DNA of 64,000 bases from Streptomyces xanthii (lineage in GTDB: Bacteria > Actinomycetota > Actinomycetes > Streptomycetales > Streptomycetaceae): contig NZ_CP061281.1 of assembly GCF_014621695.1 (NCBI RefSeq), forward strand, positions 1-64,000, written 5' to 3'. A program made the position numbers and the translations under genes. Shown piece after piece: positions 16,066 to 24,491 of the stretch. The notes beneath the pieces were generated by a model that made no database searches, was not told where the DNA came from, and worked only from the letters and a program-made list of their open reading frames with translations. The first letter of the stretch is position 1; every line of letters begins with the position of its first letter.

Positions 16066-16602
16066 CTACGACGCCCACCGATCGACGTCTGTGATCCGGC
16101 ACTTGATCGGACCAGAAGCCTCCTCCAGGCCGCCCGCCGACATGTTCGCCACCTCCCCCGCAGCCAGGTTGTCCGACGTTGCGACCGTGTCGTCCACGCG
16201 CTCGCCGTTTGCGTCGACGAACTCGATGCTCACCCAGTAGTCAGAGGTCTTGGAACTGTGGTTCGTGATGCGGATCTTGGCCTCAGGCCATGACGTGGCG
16301 GAGTCCACGGAGCAGCTGGTGATCTCGACGTCGCCACGCGGCCCCGTCGCTGCGGGGCTGTCCCTGTCTTGCGATGGTGCGCCTGACTTCTTCGGCGGGT
16401 GCACGTCGTCCTCCGAGCCCACCAGAGCGCCCAGCGCCCCTATCGCAACGATCCCCACCACAACGCCGAGAAGGACATAGAGAAGGATCCGCCCGGTGCT
16501 CCGTTTCCCCCGAGGTGGCTGCCCATGGGGCGGCTGGCCCCACGCTCGCCCGCCCTTGGGCGGCTGCCCCCACCCTGAGTCCCCCGACGGCGGCTGGGCC
16601 AT
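16066..16602 (-). CDS. membrane-anchored FxLYD-like protein
   Basis: A 178-residue protein starting at ATG 16602. The N-terminus is rich in Pro, Gly and Gln (AQPPSGDSGWGQPPKGGRAW), followed by a single membrane segment near residues 40-58 (ILLYVLLGVVVGIVAIGALG) and a charged linker. The extracellular domain reads VEITSCSVDSATSWPEAKIR, ITNHSSKTSDYWVSIEFVDA and VANMSAGGLEEASGPIKCRI, the pattern of the FxLYD/Ig-like domains common on actinomycete cell-surface proteins, with two cysteines that may pair. Function unknown; it should face the outside of the cell. Confidence 0.75.
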   Translation of the reverse strand: MAQPPSGDSGWGQPPKGGRAWGQPPHGQPPRGKRSTGRILLYVLLGVVVGIVAIGALGALVGSEDDVHPPKKSGAPSQDRDSPAATGPRGDVEITSCSVDSATSWPEAKIRITNHSSKTSDYWVSIEFVDANGERVDDTVATSDNLAAGEVANMSAGGLEEASGPIKCRITDVDRWAS

Positions 16603-17502
16603 GGCGACCCCCAGATGCAATATGTGGTGGCGCTTCAAGCATCCCCCTGACGCATCGGCGCTGCACCTGGAAGCCGGCTGCCAGATTTCCAGCAGTCGTT
16701 CACATTCCTCATCTACACCGACGAGGCCATGGCCGTACTCGCCCGTAGGGACTGTCGAGGCGCACCACGGCAAGGCTCCCCTGACACCGCTGGGCCGCCC
16801 GGGACGGACTCGATGTCCTCGAGTCGCGCTGCGGAAGTCTGTTCCGTGCCTCGGAGTAACTGGTGGGGGCGGGAATTCGTTGTCCGAGACAGGAGCGACG
16901 GGGGGCCACGCGTGGCGTGGCGCGCGCGGGCCGATGGTGCACAACAGCCCAGCCGTGTTCCCGCAGGCCCCGTCGTGTCGTAGAAGCGCACGACGGGGCT
17001 TCGCCCTATTCAGCGTCTGGATACGAGCCTCGGGCCGCAGATGTGACTCTCACTCGTCGTAGTCGATGGGTGTGAAAGCGTCGCGGCGCTTGCGGTGCTC
17101 AGAGCCGTAGGAAGTTCACCGCTGCCGGCCTGATGGTCGACGGCGTCGTGAGCTGCGTCGTACTGGGCGGTCGAGTCAGTCGAAGCGTCGATAGACGGTC
17201 CCACGCCCGCCGTGGCGGCCTCAGGGTGCGGCGTACGGTCATATCTCCTCAGCCCGGTACGAGCGAACGCCTTCGGCTGCCTGACCACCACGGGGCCGGG
17301 CCAGCCGATAGCCGGCAGCCAGCCTGGGGACGGGGCGATCGATCCACCGTGGGATACAGCCCCATCGCGCAGCGACGCCCGCCCGCCCGCGTACACACTG
17401 AACTGCGGGCGTGAGAGGGAAACCGGGTTGCGAGCCGGTCGGGGGCTGCGGTGGAATCGGGCGGGCTGTGCACGTGCGGCCGGGGCGGGGAGGCATCGGT
17501 TC
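16603..17502. other. 900-bp region without an intact gene
   Basis: Several overlapping frames exist but none has a convincing start, ribosome site and coding pattern. Near 17055 a short minus-strand tail reads SEHRKRRDAFTPIDYDE before a stop, which could be the end of a lost gene. The G-rich ribosome site of the gene at 17503 lies at 17481-17493. Confidence 0.35.
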
Positions 17503-18378
17503 ATGGACAGGTCGACAGCGCTGGACAGCGTGCTGCAGCAAGCGCACGTGGTCCAGGTCAGCTCGGTGAGCGAGTTCGGGGCGGTCGGAGAGATCCGAGT
17601 GGACCTATCCGACCCGGCGGAGTCGGCCAAGCTCAGGGCAGCCATGGCCGTGGAATCGCTGCCCGGATTGCGCTGCATGTGCTTCGGGGACGTCCGCTTC
17701 GAGGTGTTCGACCAGGACGGTGGGCGGCTCACAGACGTAGTCCTGCACCACGGGGCGACATTGAGGTGGGCGCAGTGGGAGAGTGACGCCGTCCTCGCCC
17801 ACGGCCGCTTGCTCCTGGCCTGGCTGGACGGGCACGGCATGCCCGGACCCATGCAGCAGTTCGAGGCCGACCGAATACAGGCCGAGCAAAGGGCCGAAGA
17901 GGAGCGAAACTGGCTCGCCGCCATGCCCGCCGGACTGGAGGGGACCGCCGAACGGATCCTCGACCTCTCCCGCACCGGCGGCACGCCCTCCCCCGAATTG
18001 CTCGCAGAACTCACGGACCGGCTGCAGCTGACATTCCCCGACCCGGTGGAGCGGGTGCTGGCCCTGCTCGACTGGAACGGCTCCGGGAGCGGGCGCTGTT
18101 CCGGCTACCCCGTCCATGAGAACGTGCCTGGCCAACTGCTGGGCAGCGTGCCGATCGCCGACCTGCTCGCCGCCCTGACCGACCCGCGGGCGGAAGAGCG
18201 GCACGACGCAGGGGCCGTGCGGCATCTGGTGAGCTGGAAGACCCGCCCACACCAGAAGCGGGACGTCGCCGGCCTGCCCGAACCGTTGCGCGCCCGACTG
18301 CTGGCGAACGCCCGCCGCTCTGGAGACTCCGACAAACAGGGCCGCGCCGAACGGTGGTTGGCACCGCTGCGCGCCTGA
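17503..18378 (+). CDS. hypothetical protein
   Basis: A 291-residue protein starting at ATG 17503, with GGGGCGGGGAGG upstream. I do not recognise the family. The first 110 residues are beta-rich (VRFEVFDQDGGRLTDVVLHH). A helical, charged segment follows (MQQFEADRIQAEQRAEEERN), then a helical C-terminal half (LTDRLQLTFPDPVERVLALL, then VPIADLLAALTDPRAEERHD). There is no signal peptide or membrane segment, so it is probably cytoplasmic. Strong third-position GC supports coding. Confidence 0.7.
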   Translation: MDRSTALDSVLQQAHVVQVSSVSEFGAVGEIRVDLSDPAESAKLRAAMAVESLPGLRCMCFGDVRFEVFDQDGGRLTDVVLHHGATLRWAQWESDAVLAHGRLLLAWLDGHGMPGPMQQFEADRIQAEQRAEEERNWLAAMPAGLEGTAERILDLSRTGGTPSPELLAELTDRLQLTFPDPVERVLALLDWNGSGSGRCSGYPVHENVPGQLLGSVPIADLLAALTDPRAEERHDAGAVRHLVSWKTRPHQKRDVAGLPEPLRARLLANARRSGDSDKQGRAERWLAPLRA

Positions 18379-18616
18379 GAAAGCGAGATGGCCCTCGAAC
18401 ACCGACCTCCGGACGGCCACCTTTGGGGTGGGGACATCCCAGTACTTCACTGGCCGCGTTCGGCTGTACGCCGACAGGTCGCAAATCTCGCCGGCGCAGA
18501 GAACAAGATCAGACAGCTGCAGACCAGCCCACGACTGCCGGCCCTACTGGGCATACCCGCTGTGCCGAGGCACAGGCCCTGCCCATCGGATCTTTGATCA
18601 GTATGGTGATGAAGTC

Positions 18617-19003
18617 GTGGCTCTGATCTTGCTGTTCGCCGCATCTGTCATCATCGGCATACCAACTGCCATGGTGTGGCTGCTGGGACGGTACGCGAAG
18701 GTGCCCAGTTGGATGCTGATCGTCTTCCTGCTGGCCGGCTGGCTGACCGTGTTCAGCGGCTGGGCGCTCTCGCAGCGTGCTCAGCCGTTCCTGTTTCCTG
18801 ACGCCTCGCCCTGCCACGGCACGAGCGGCGCTCCTGTCTCGCAGTACGTTCCACCCGACTCCTTCTGTCGCCATGCCGACGGGGAGTTGCGGACCGTCAA
18901 CGCGGCGAACGCCAAGCTCATGTTCTGGAGCACCGCCAACACCACCCTGGCAGTGATGATTGGCGCAGCTTTCGCCCGGCGTCACCAACGATCCCGGTCG
19001 TGA
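18617..19003 (+). CDS. small membrane protein
   Basis: About 128 residues from GTG 18617. Two hydrophobic segments come first (ALILLFAASVIIGIPTAMVW and MLIVFLLAGWLTVFSGWAL). A loop of about 40 residues follows with two cysteines (DASPCHGTSGAPVSQYV and FCRHADGE), probably outside the cell, and then a third hydrophobic stretch (TANTTLAVMIGAAFA) and a basic tail. No family recognised. The start is uncertain because no strong ribosome site is visible. Confidence 0.6.
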   Translation: MALILLFAASVIIGIPTAMVWLLGRYAKVPSWMLIVFLLAGWLTVFSGWALSQRAQPFLFPDASPCHGTSGAPVSQYVPPDSFCRHADGELRTVNAANAKLMFWSTANTTLAVMIGAAFARRHQRSRS

Positions 19004-19187
19004 ACGCCCCAACACTGGCCGCCATGTCTTCGAGCGACCTCTCCCGGCCGGGCAGCCGGCATCTGCCCGCTCGGCCGCACCGGCTCTCCGCTTCACGGGA
19101 GGCGGGGATTGTCTGATGCCTCATTGTGATTCGCGCGTGTACAACCCCATGCGGATGCCAGCTGTCTGTAGGGCGATGGAGCACGCG

Positions 19188-19343
19188 CCGCCTGTAGTAG
19201 GCGGCGACGTCAGGACCCGGGATGCCACGCGGGCAGCGCTCCCGCGTCATCGGGGACATGACGATCCGGTTGGGCAGTTCGAGCGACCTGATCTTCAGGG
19301 GTGCGAACAGGGCGTCCGTGGGTGCCGGGGAGCCGGTGCTCAC
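19188..19343 (-). pseudogene. old yellow enzyme-like reductase, only the N-terminus
   Basis: GTG 19343 opens TDALFAPLKIRSLELPNRIV, then MSPMTRERCPRGIPGPDVAA and YYRRR. This is the first 50 residues of an NADH:flavin oxidoreductase/old yellow enzyme (FMN-binding barrel). After about 19188 the frame continues to 18918 but no longer matches, so about 300 residues are missing. The GTG overlaps the stop of the SnoaL-like gene (GTGA), so the two were co-translated. This is a deletion, not a point lesion. Confidence 0.7.
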
Positions 19344-19870
19344 AGCGGCTTCTCCAGGAAGCTGTAGAAGTCGGGAGTGTGGTCCTCGCGGAGGCGGGTG
19401 AGTCTGCGGTAGCTGATCAGCCACCGTCCGTCGACCCTGCGGTACACCTCGTGGTAATGACCGTAACCGTGCAGGTGTTCCTCGCGGTCGCCGTTGGTCC
19501 ACCACAGCTTGTCCTCCATGGCCCAGATCCCACGTGCCGTGAAGTCGGAGGTGAGCTCGATGATCGGCGTGTGCCCGTGATGGACCGTGGTGAGCGGCAC
19601 CGGGCCGTCCAGCATGGTGCGGATGGCGTCGGCCAGCAGGTCCTTGCCGAGCACGCGATTGCGCTCACCTGCCGTCGCGGGCTGCTTGTCGGCGGGAAGG
19701 CCGCCCCAGGTCTCGCTGATGACGTCGTCGGTGTGCAGCGTCGGGTAGATGTGCCATTCCTTGGTGTCCATGCACCGCAGCCGCTCAGCGAAGACCGCCT
19801 TGATCTCCTCGATCGCCAGGAGCTGCTCGGCCGCGCTCAATGTGACCGCCGTACCGGAACCGTCCCGCAT
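19340..19870 (-). CDS. SnoaL-like/NTF2-fold protein
   Basis: A 176-residue protein of the nuclear-transport-factor-2 fold. EEIKAVFAERLRCMDTKEWH is the usual first helix. It is followed by YPTLHTDDVISETWGG, the hydrophobic strand TTVHHGHTPIIELTSDFTA, the pattern WAMEDKLWWTNGDREEHLHG and YGHYHEVYRRVDGRWLISYR. Members act as small-molecule hydratases, isomerases or binding proteins. ATG 19870 follows GGGAGGGG. Its stop overlaps the start of the truncated old-yellow-enzyme gene, so its redox partner has been lost. Confidence 0.8.
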   Translation of the reverse strand: MRDGSGTAVTLSAAEQLLAIEEIKAVFAERLRCMDTKEWHIYPTLHTDDVISETWGGLPADKQPATAGERNRVLGKDLLADAIRTMLDGPVPLTTVHHGHTPIIELTSDFTARGIWAMEDKLWWTNGDREEHLHGYGHYHEVYRRVDGRWLISYRRLTRLREDHTPDFYSFLEKPL

Positions 19871-20509
19871 CAAAACCCCTCCCAGAAAACCGATCAGACG
19901 CTTGATCCAACCCGATGGGCATGCTCGCACCCATGCGGCGTCCGTACCTTCTTCCGGATCCCGCTGAACGGGACCCGTGATGCGGTCGGCGGCGGCCTCC
20001 TCAGCCAGCCGGTGGGCGCGATCACACGTGCTGTATTCGCCCGCCCCGGCGACCGTCAGATATCCGCAAGCACGGGACGGCGACGAGGACGCCGGCCTGC
20101 GGGAGGCAGGCCACTCGGGCAGGGAAGCGCTCTCCCAGGCGTCCTGGAGCGCGGCCTTGCCGGCACCCCGACTCGCTCGATGCCGTAGGCCTCGCCGATG
20201 CGATCGGGGCGACGTCTGCCTTGGGCGTGAGCGCGTCGATCTTGATCGCCGTAGCCGTGGGCAACGGCATGCCTCCCGCGTCCTTCCTCGGTCTCGGCTG
20301 CGATGGTGACCGCTATGTGGATCATGACTAGGCCGAGGCCGGTCGCGCCGGTCCAGACGGGCGGGGCTTGAGTGTGCCCTTTCAGTGATAGCCCCGATCC
20401 CTTCAGGCTATGGGAGACGCCTTCACCACTGTGACCGTGCACGACAGTTGGCCCGTAGGGGCCAAGTCCTCGCTCAGCCACGGCGGAGATGCCGCAGGCT
20501 TCCGGATGG
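19871..20509. other. 640-bp region without an intact gene
   Basis: On the minus strand a fragment near 20270-20330 begins IHIAVTIAAETEEG and breaks into another frame; a neighbouring frame reads PTATAIKIDALTPKADVAPI. This looks like a decayed gene of unknown family. No regulatory element stands out. Confidence 0.3.
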
Positions 20510-21256
20510 TCAAGGTGTGGGCGAGGCCTCGGTGATTGCCATCCAGTCTCGGATCGTCTCCTGGTGGGAACCCCTCGCCGTACTCGCAGCCACCGCCTCG
20601 GCGTCCTCGGCGGAACACGGCGTTCCCGCTCGGGTGAGCAGGACGAGTGGCCACGCAGGGCCCGCGCCGACCGGGTCCCCGTCAAAGGCGGCCCAGTCCC
20701 AGGGGCCGTCGAACCGCCATGCCCGGCCGACGGCATCGGCGACCTCGTCACCCGCCTGGAGGGATGCGTATGGGCGCATCAACAGTTCGAAGGTGAAGGG
20801 AATCCCATCGCCCGGGTGGATGGTGTACCCCGAGCCATCAAGATGGCTCTCGTCCGGGAACTCGCGATACGACAGACCTCGAGGCAGCACGGTAACGGTC
20901 CGGGTGGGATGTGGCAGCCAAGCCGTCTCCAGCGGGGGGTCGTGGTGTTCGACATCCGTCACATGCACCACAGTGGGCGGCACGCCGACCCGGCAGACGT
21001 CTCCCGCCTTCAACTGTTCGGGCGCAGGGTCCGTTCGGAACAGTTCCGCCTCCACCTCAGGCGAGCTCCCGCCGCTGTGCACACCGAGGGCGACGACCCC
21101 GTTCCAGCGCGCGAACTCGTTCTCGGTGTCGATCTCCCACCACGGCCATCGCACCGACACGTGATCCCACGTGACACCCTGCACGACCCTGGTAACCGTG
21201 AAGGAGCACGCGACCGACAGCACGTCACCGACCCGGAAGTCCCCCTCATCCATCAT
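20510..21256 (-). CDS. hypothetical protein
   Basis: A 248-residue protein starting at ATG 21256 (or the next ATG at 21253). I do not recognise the family. It is beta-rich and acidic (DFRVGDVLSVACSFTVTRVV, VSVRWPWWEIDTENEFARWN, TVTVLPRGLSYREFPDESHL) and contains many tryptophans. No signal peptide or membrane helix. Third-position GC is strong and the frame is intact, so coding is likely. Confidence 0.7.
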   Translation of the reverse strand: MMDEGDFRVGDVLSVACSFTVTRVVQGVTWDHVSVRWPWWEIDTENEFARWNGVVALGVHSGGSSPEVEAELFRTDPAPEQLKAGDVCRVGVPPTVVHVTDVEHHDPPLETAWLPHPTRTVTVLPRGLSYREFPDESHLDGSGYTIHPGDGIPFTFELLMRPYASLQAGDEVADAVGRAWRFDGPWDWAAFDGDPVGAGPAWPLVLLTRAGTPCSAEDAEAVAASTARGSHQETIRDWMAITEASPTP

Positions 21257-21378
21257 TCGGCCAGGGTAGTGGGGCCCTCACGGCGGTACACATGGGCCTG
21301 CCACCGACTGACCGGCCCGGGCCCAGGGCCACCCACCGTGGACATGGACCAACCAGCGTGCTCAAGGGCCGCCTTTCG

Positions 21379-21410
21379 CGCTCAGTCACAACCGCGGGTG
21401 TGACTGAGCG
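21379..21410. terminator. hairpin terminator
   Basis: CGCTCAGTCACA and TGTGACTGAGCG form a perfect 12-bp stem around an 8-nt loop. It lies about 70 bp downstream of the minus-strand gene that ends at 21481 and upstream of the next minus-strand gene, so it should end transcription between them. Confidence 0.7.
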
Positions 21411-21480
21411 CCACAGTTGGCCCGTCGGGCCAGGCCGGTACTCAGCGCTGCCGGGTTCATTGAAGTTACGTGGCTGATGC

Positions 21481-21780
21481 TCAGCGCCCGACGGGTGCTC
21501 TTACCTGCATGGCACTCCTGACATCAGTGAGGGTGATCGTCGCTTGGATGTCGGCGGCGGACGCGAGGTGGACTTTCTTACGTACGCGCACGCTTCGCCC
21601 CTCGTCGTCGATCCAAGCGTCGGCGTCGACCGCGGTGGCCGGTCGTAGGTTGCGGCCGACGGTCCTGTCCACCGACTCGACTCCCTTCGGGGTGAGTCGG
21701 GCCGAAACGCGCAGGGACTCGCCTCTTACGGTGGGCCACCATCGTGCCGAGGCGCCAACCAGCGTGGCCCGGATGGACAA
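21481..21780 (-). CDS. orphan short protein, paralogue of the gene at 14659
   Basis: A 99-residue protein. The N-terminus (RATLVGASARWWPTVRGESL) is beta-like; the rest (GVESVDRTVGRNLRPATAVD, VRKKVHLASAADIQATITLT, ending APVGR) is shared with the plus-strand copy at 14659-14865. No known family is recognised. No ribosome site is obvious at ATG 21780, so the start may differ. The two copies flank the immunity-gene and remnant cluster in opposite orientations. Confidence 0.55.
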   Translation of the reverse strand: MSIRATLVGASARWWPTVRGESLRVSARLTPKGVESVDRTVGRNLRPATAVDADAWIDDEGRSVRVRKKVHLASAADIQATITLTDVRSAMQVRAPVGR

Positions 21781-21830
21781 CTCCCATGCACGGGTTCGGC
21801 CCCACGGTGGCGCCGGCTGCGCGCGGACGG

Positions 21831-22715
21831 TCAGTTCGCAGGGAGTGACGAGGCAGTATCGGCTTGCTGTGTGGCGGACCAGGTAGCGAGAAGGCGTAGG
21901 CCCTCTTCGTCCGGTGAGCCGGGTTCCGCGGTGTACACGGTGAGGGTGAGGCCGGGTTCGGCGGCCATCTCCAGCCCTTCGTAGGCAAGGGTGAGGTCGC
22001 CGATGGCGTGGTGGTGGAAACGCTTGGTGCCAGTGCCGTGGTGGCGGACGTTGTGGGCGCCCCAGCGGGTGCGGAACTCGTCGCTGCGGGTGGAGAGTTC
22101 ACCGACGAGGTCGTGCAGGTCCTTGTCGTGCGGGTTGCGGCCGGCTTCGGTGCGCAGGATCGACACCGCCACGTCGGCGGCTTGGTCCCAGTCGGGGTAG
22201 AAGCGGCGGGAGGCGGGGTCGAGGAAGTTGAAGCGGGCCAGGTTGGCCTGGTTGTGGGGCGTGGCGTAGACGTCGTCGTAGAAGGCGCGGGCAAGCTGGT
22301 TGGTGGCGAGCAGGTCCATGCGGCCGTTACGGACGAAGGCAGGGCCGGCCGTGACGGCGTCCAGGACCCATTGCAGGCTGCGGTGCGGCTTCCACTGCGG
22401 GGGGCGGCGTCGGGGGCGGGTGAGGGCGTCGGAACCGTCGGCCGTGTGGGCGAGGTTCAGCAGGTGGGCGCGTTCGGCGTCGTCGAGCTGGAGGGCGCGG
22501 GCGAGGGCTTCCAGGACGGCCGGGGAGGCGCCGGCGAGGTTGCCGCGCTCCAGTTTGGAGTAGTACTCCACGCTCATGTCGGCCAGGGCGGCGACCTCAC
22601 TGCGGCGCAGGCCGGGGACGCGGCGGCGACTGCCGGAGGGCAGGCCCGCCTGCTCGGGGGTGATCTTGGCTCGTCGCGAGGTCAGGAACTCGCGGACCTC
22701 TGCTTGGTTGTCCAC
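21831..22715 (-). CDS. XRE-type HTH regulator with MmyB-like ligand domain
   Basis: A 294-residue regulator. Residues 8-75 form the HTH (FLTSRRAKITPEQAGLPSGS, RRVPGLRRSEVAALADMSVE, YYSKLERGNLAGASPAVLEA). The rest is the MmyB-like ligand-binding domain, a PAS-like fold that binds fatty-acid-like or other small molecules (LQWVLDAVTAGPAFVRNGRM, DLLATNQLARAFYDDV, RFNFLDPASRRFYPDWDQAA). Such regulators usually repress a divergent oxidoreductase. Here the divergent neighbour is an alcohol dehydrogenase, with a palindrome between them at 22752-22766. Confidence 0.9.
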   Translation of the reverse strand: MDNQAEVREFLTSRRAKITPEQAGLPSGSRRRVPGLRRSEVAALADMSVEYYSKLERGNLAGASPAVLEALARALQLDDAERAHLLNLAHTADGSDALTRPRRRPPQWKPHRSLQWVLDAVTAGPAFVRNGRMDLLATNQLARAFYDDVYATPHNQANLARFNFLDPASRRFYPDWDQAADVAVSILRTEAGRNPHDKDLHDLVGELSTRSDEFRTRWGAHNVRHHGTGTKRFHHHAIGDLTLAYEGLEMAAEPGLTLTVYTAEPGSPDEEGLRLLATWSATQQADTASSLPAN

Positions 22716-22751
22716 ACCTTCGACGGTACGTCCCGCTCACGGCGGAATGGA

Positions 22752-22766
22752 TGTACTGGCAGTACA
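22752..22766. promoter_or_regulatory. operator-like palindrome in a divergent promoter
   Basis: TGTACTG-G-CAGTACA, a perfect palindrome with 7-bp arms, lies 37 bp upstream of the HTH gene and about 160 bp upstream of the dehydrogenase. Position and symmetry fit an operator of the MmyB-like regulator controlling both directions. Confidence 0.65.
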
Positions 22767-22927
22767 CCCTTTGCCCGTGCCTCGCTGCGCGCGCCAAGCG
22801 GGGGTTACCTGGATGACGTGGCGTTTTCCCGCCCGGTCTCGGACCGGACGGACGAGCGCCCACCGGCCCTGCACCCGGCGACGCCCCCGCTCTGGCTCGC
22901 CCCCTGGTACGTGAAGGAACCCCTCCC

Positions 22928-23944
22928 ATGCGCGGCGCAATGATCTACGCTCCTGGCGACATCCGCTTCGAGACGCTCGACGACCCCAAGATCCTCAACC
23001 CCACCGACGCGATCATCCGCACGGCCGTGACCTGCGTGTGCGGATCGGACCTGTGGCCCTACCGCGGCACCGAGCCGACGGACGAGCCGCATCCGATGGG
23101 GCACGAGTACGTCGGTTTCGTCGAGGAGGTCGGTTCCGAGGTCACCTCCGTCAAGCCGGGCGAGTTCGTGGTCGGCTCGTTCGCAACCTCGGACAACACC
23201 TGCCCGAACTGCCGGAACGGCTTCCAGTCCAACTGTCTGCACCGCGAGTTCATGTCGACCTGCCAGGCCGACTACGTACGCATCCCCCACGCTCACGGCA
23301 CCCTGGTCGCCACCGACGAGGTACCGGGCGAGGAGCTGTGGCCCGGTCTCCTGGCCGTCTCAGATGTGATGGGCACCGGCTGGTGGGCGGCGGACGCGGC
23401 CGAGGTGCGGCCCGGCTCGACCGTCGTGGTCGTCGGTGACGGCGCGGTCGGCCTGTGCGCGGTGATCGCCGCGAAGGAGATGGGCGCGGAGCGCATCATC
23501 GCCATGTCCCGCCATGAGAGCCGGCAGAAACTGGCCCGCGAGTTCGGCGCGACCGACATCGTCGCCGAGCGCGGTGAGGAGGGCGTCGAGAAGATCAAGG
23601 AGCTGACCGGCGGGATCGGCGCCGACAGCGTCCTGGAGTGCGTCGGCACCGCCCAGTCCATGCAGCAGGCCCTGCACTCGGCCCGGCCCGGCGGCAACGT
23701 CGGCTTCGTCGGCGTCCCGCACGGCGTCGCCGTCGACGGACAGGAACTGTTCTTCTCCCACGTCGGTCTGCGTGGCGGCCCCGCCCCCGTACGCCGCTAC
23801 CTGCCCAACCTCATCGAACGCGTCCTGACCGGCGCCATCGACCCTGGCCGGGTCTTCGACCTCACTCTGCCCCTGGACCAGGTCGCCGACGGCTACAAGG
23901 CCATGGACGAGCGGCGCGCCATCAAGACCCTTCTCAAGCCCTGA
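22928..23944 (+). CDS. zinc-dependent alcohol dehydrogenase family protein
   Basis: A 338-residue medium-chain dehydrogenase. The catalytic zinc motif CVCGSD is at residues 36-41 and GHE at 58-60. The structural-zinc loop shows CPNCRNGFQSNC, with three of the usual four cysteines; the first is replaced. The coenzyme-binding strand VVVVGDGAVGLCAVIAAKEM follows near residue 165. The C-terminal part LPLDQVADGYKAMDERRAIK is typical. It should oxidise or reduce an alcohol/aldehyde pair with NAD(P)H in the cytoplasm. It opens a same-strand gene run and is probably repressed by the divergent HTH protein. Confidence 0.9.
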   Translation: MRGAMIYAPGDIRFETLDDPKILNPTDAIIRTAVTCVCGSDLWPYRGTEPTDEPHPMGHEYVGFVEEVGSEVTSVKPGEFVVGSFATSDNTCPNCRNGFQSNCLHREFMSTCQADYVRIPHAHGTLVATDEVPGEELWPGLLAVSDVMGTGWWAADAAEVRPGSTVVVVGDGAVGLCAVIAAKEMGAERIIAMSRHESRQKLAREFGATDIVAERGEEGVEKIKELTGGIGADSVLECVGTAQSMQQALHSARPGGNVGFVGVPHGVAVDGQELFFSHVGLRGGPAPVRRYLPNLIERVLTGAIDPGRVFDLTLPLDQVADGYKAMDERRAIKTLLKP

Positions 23945-23976
23945 CCTCCCGCTCTACGACCGAACAAGGAGCACTC

Positions 23977-24387
23977 GTGCAGATCACCCGCAGCTCGATC
24001 GACACCGTCAAGGGCCCGGCCGACTAGTTCACCGGCGACGTCTACATCGACCCCGTCGCTGCGGCCCCCGCCCCCTCCAGAGTCACCGCCTCCCTGGTGC
24101 ACTTCATGCCAGGCGCCCGCACCCACTGGCACCGCCACGCGCTGGGCCAGACCGTCTTCGTCACCGAGGGCATCGGCCTGTGCCGGCGCCGCGGCGGCCC
24201 CGTCCAGGTCATCCGGCCCGGCGACCGCGTCCTGTTCGAGGCCGGCGAGGAGCACTGGCACGGCGCCGCCCCCCATCGACTGATGGTCCACCTCGCCAAC
24301 AACGAAGGCGACGACGGCCACGCCGTCGTGCACTGGCTCACCCCCGTCACCGACGAGGAATACACCGCCACCCCGGCCTCCGACTGA
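23977..24387 (+). pseudogene. cupin domain protein with an in-frame TAG
   Basis: From GTG 23977 (after AAGGAG) the frame reads QITRSSIDTVKGPAD and then TAG at 24025-24027, immediately followed in frame by FTGDVYIDPVAAAPAPSRVT. The rest is a cupin: HFMPGARTHWHRHALGQTVF with three metal-ligand histidines, GGPVQVIRPGDRVLFEAGEE, HWHGAAPHRLMVHLA, ending EEYTATPASD. Family members usually have Trp after the Asp, so a TGG to TAG change explains the stop. Reinitiation at ATG 24097 would lose the first 40 residues. Members act as small metal-dependent enzymes or antioxidant proteins. It lies 32 bp after the dehydrogenase. Confidence 0.85.
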
Positions 24388-24491
24388 ACCCGGCCTGCCA
24401 CGTCCTTCCGCCCGTCAACCACCCCGCTTCCGGGGGCGGTCCCGATGTCCGATGCGGCCCGCCCCACCCCACGTCGTCGAGGAGAACCATC

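Noticed and set aside
24025..24027. TAG read as pyrrolysine in the cupin.
   Set aside because: Pyrrolysine use is not known in Streptomyces, the family has Trp here, and no supporting genes are in the window.
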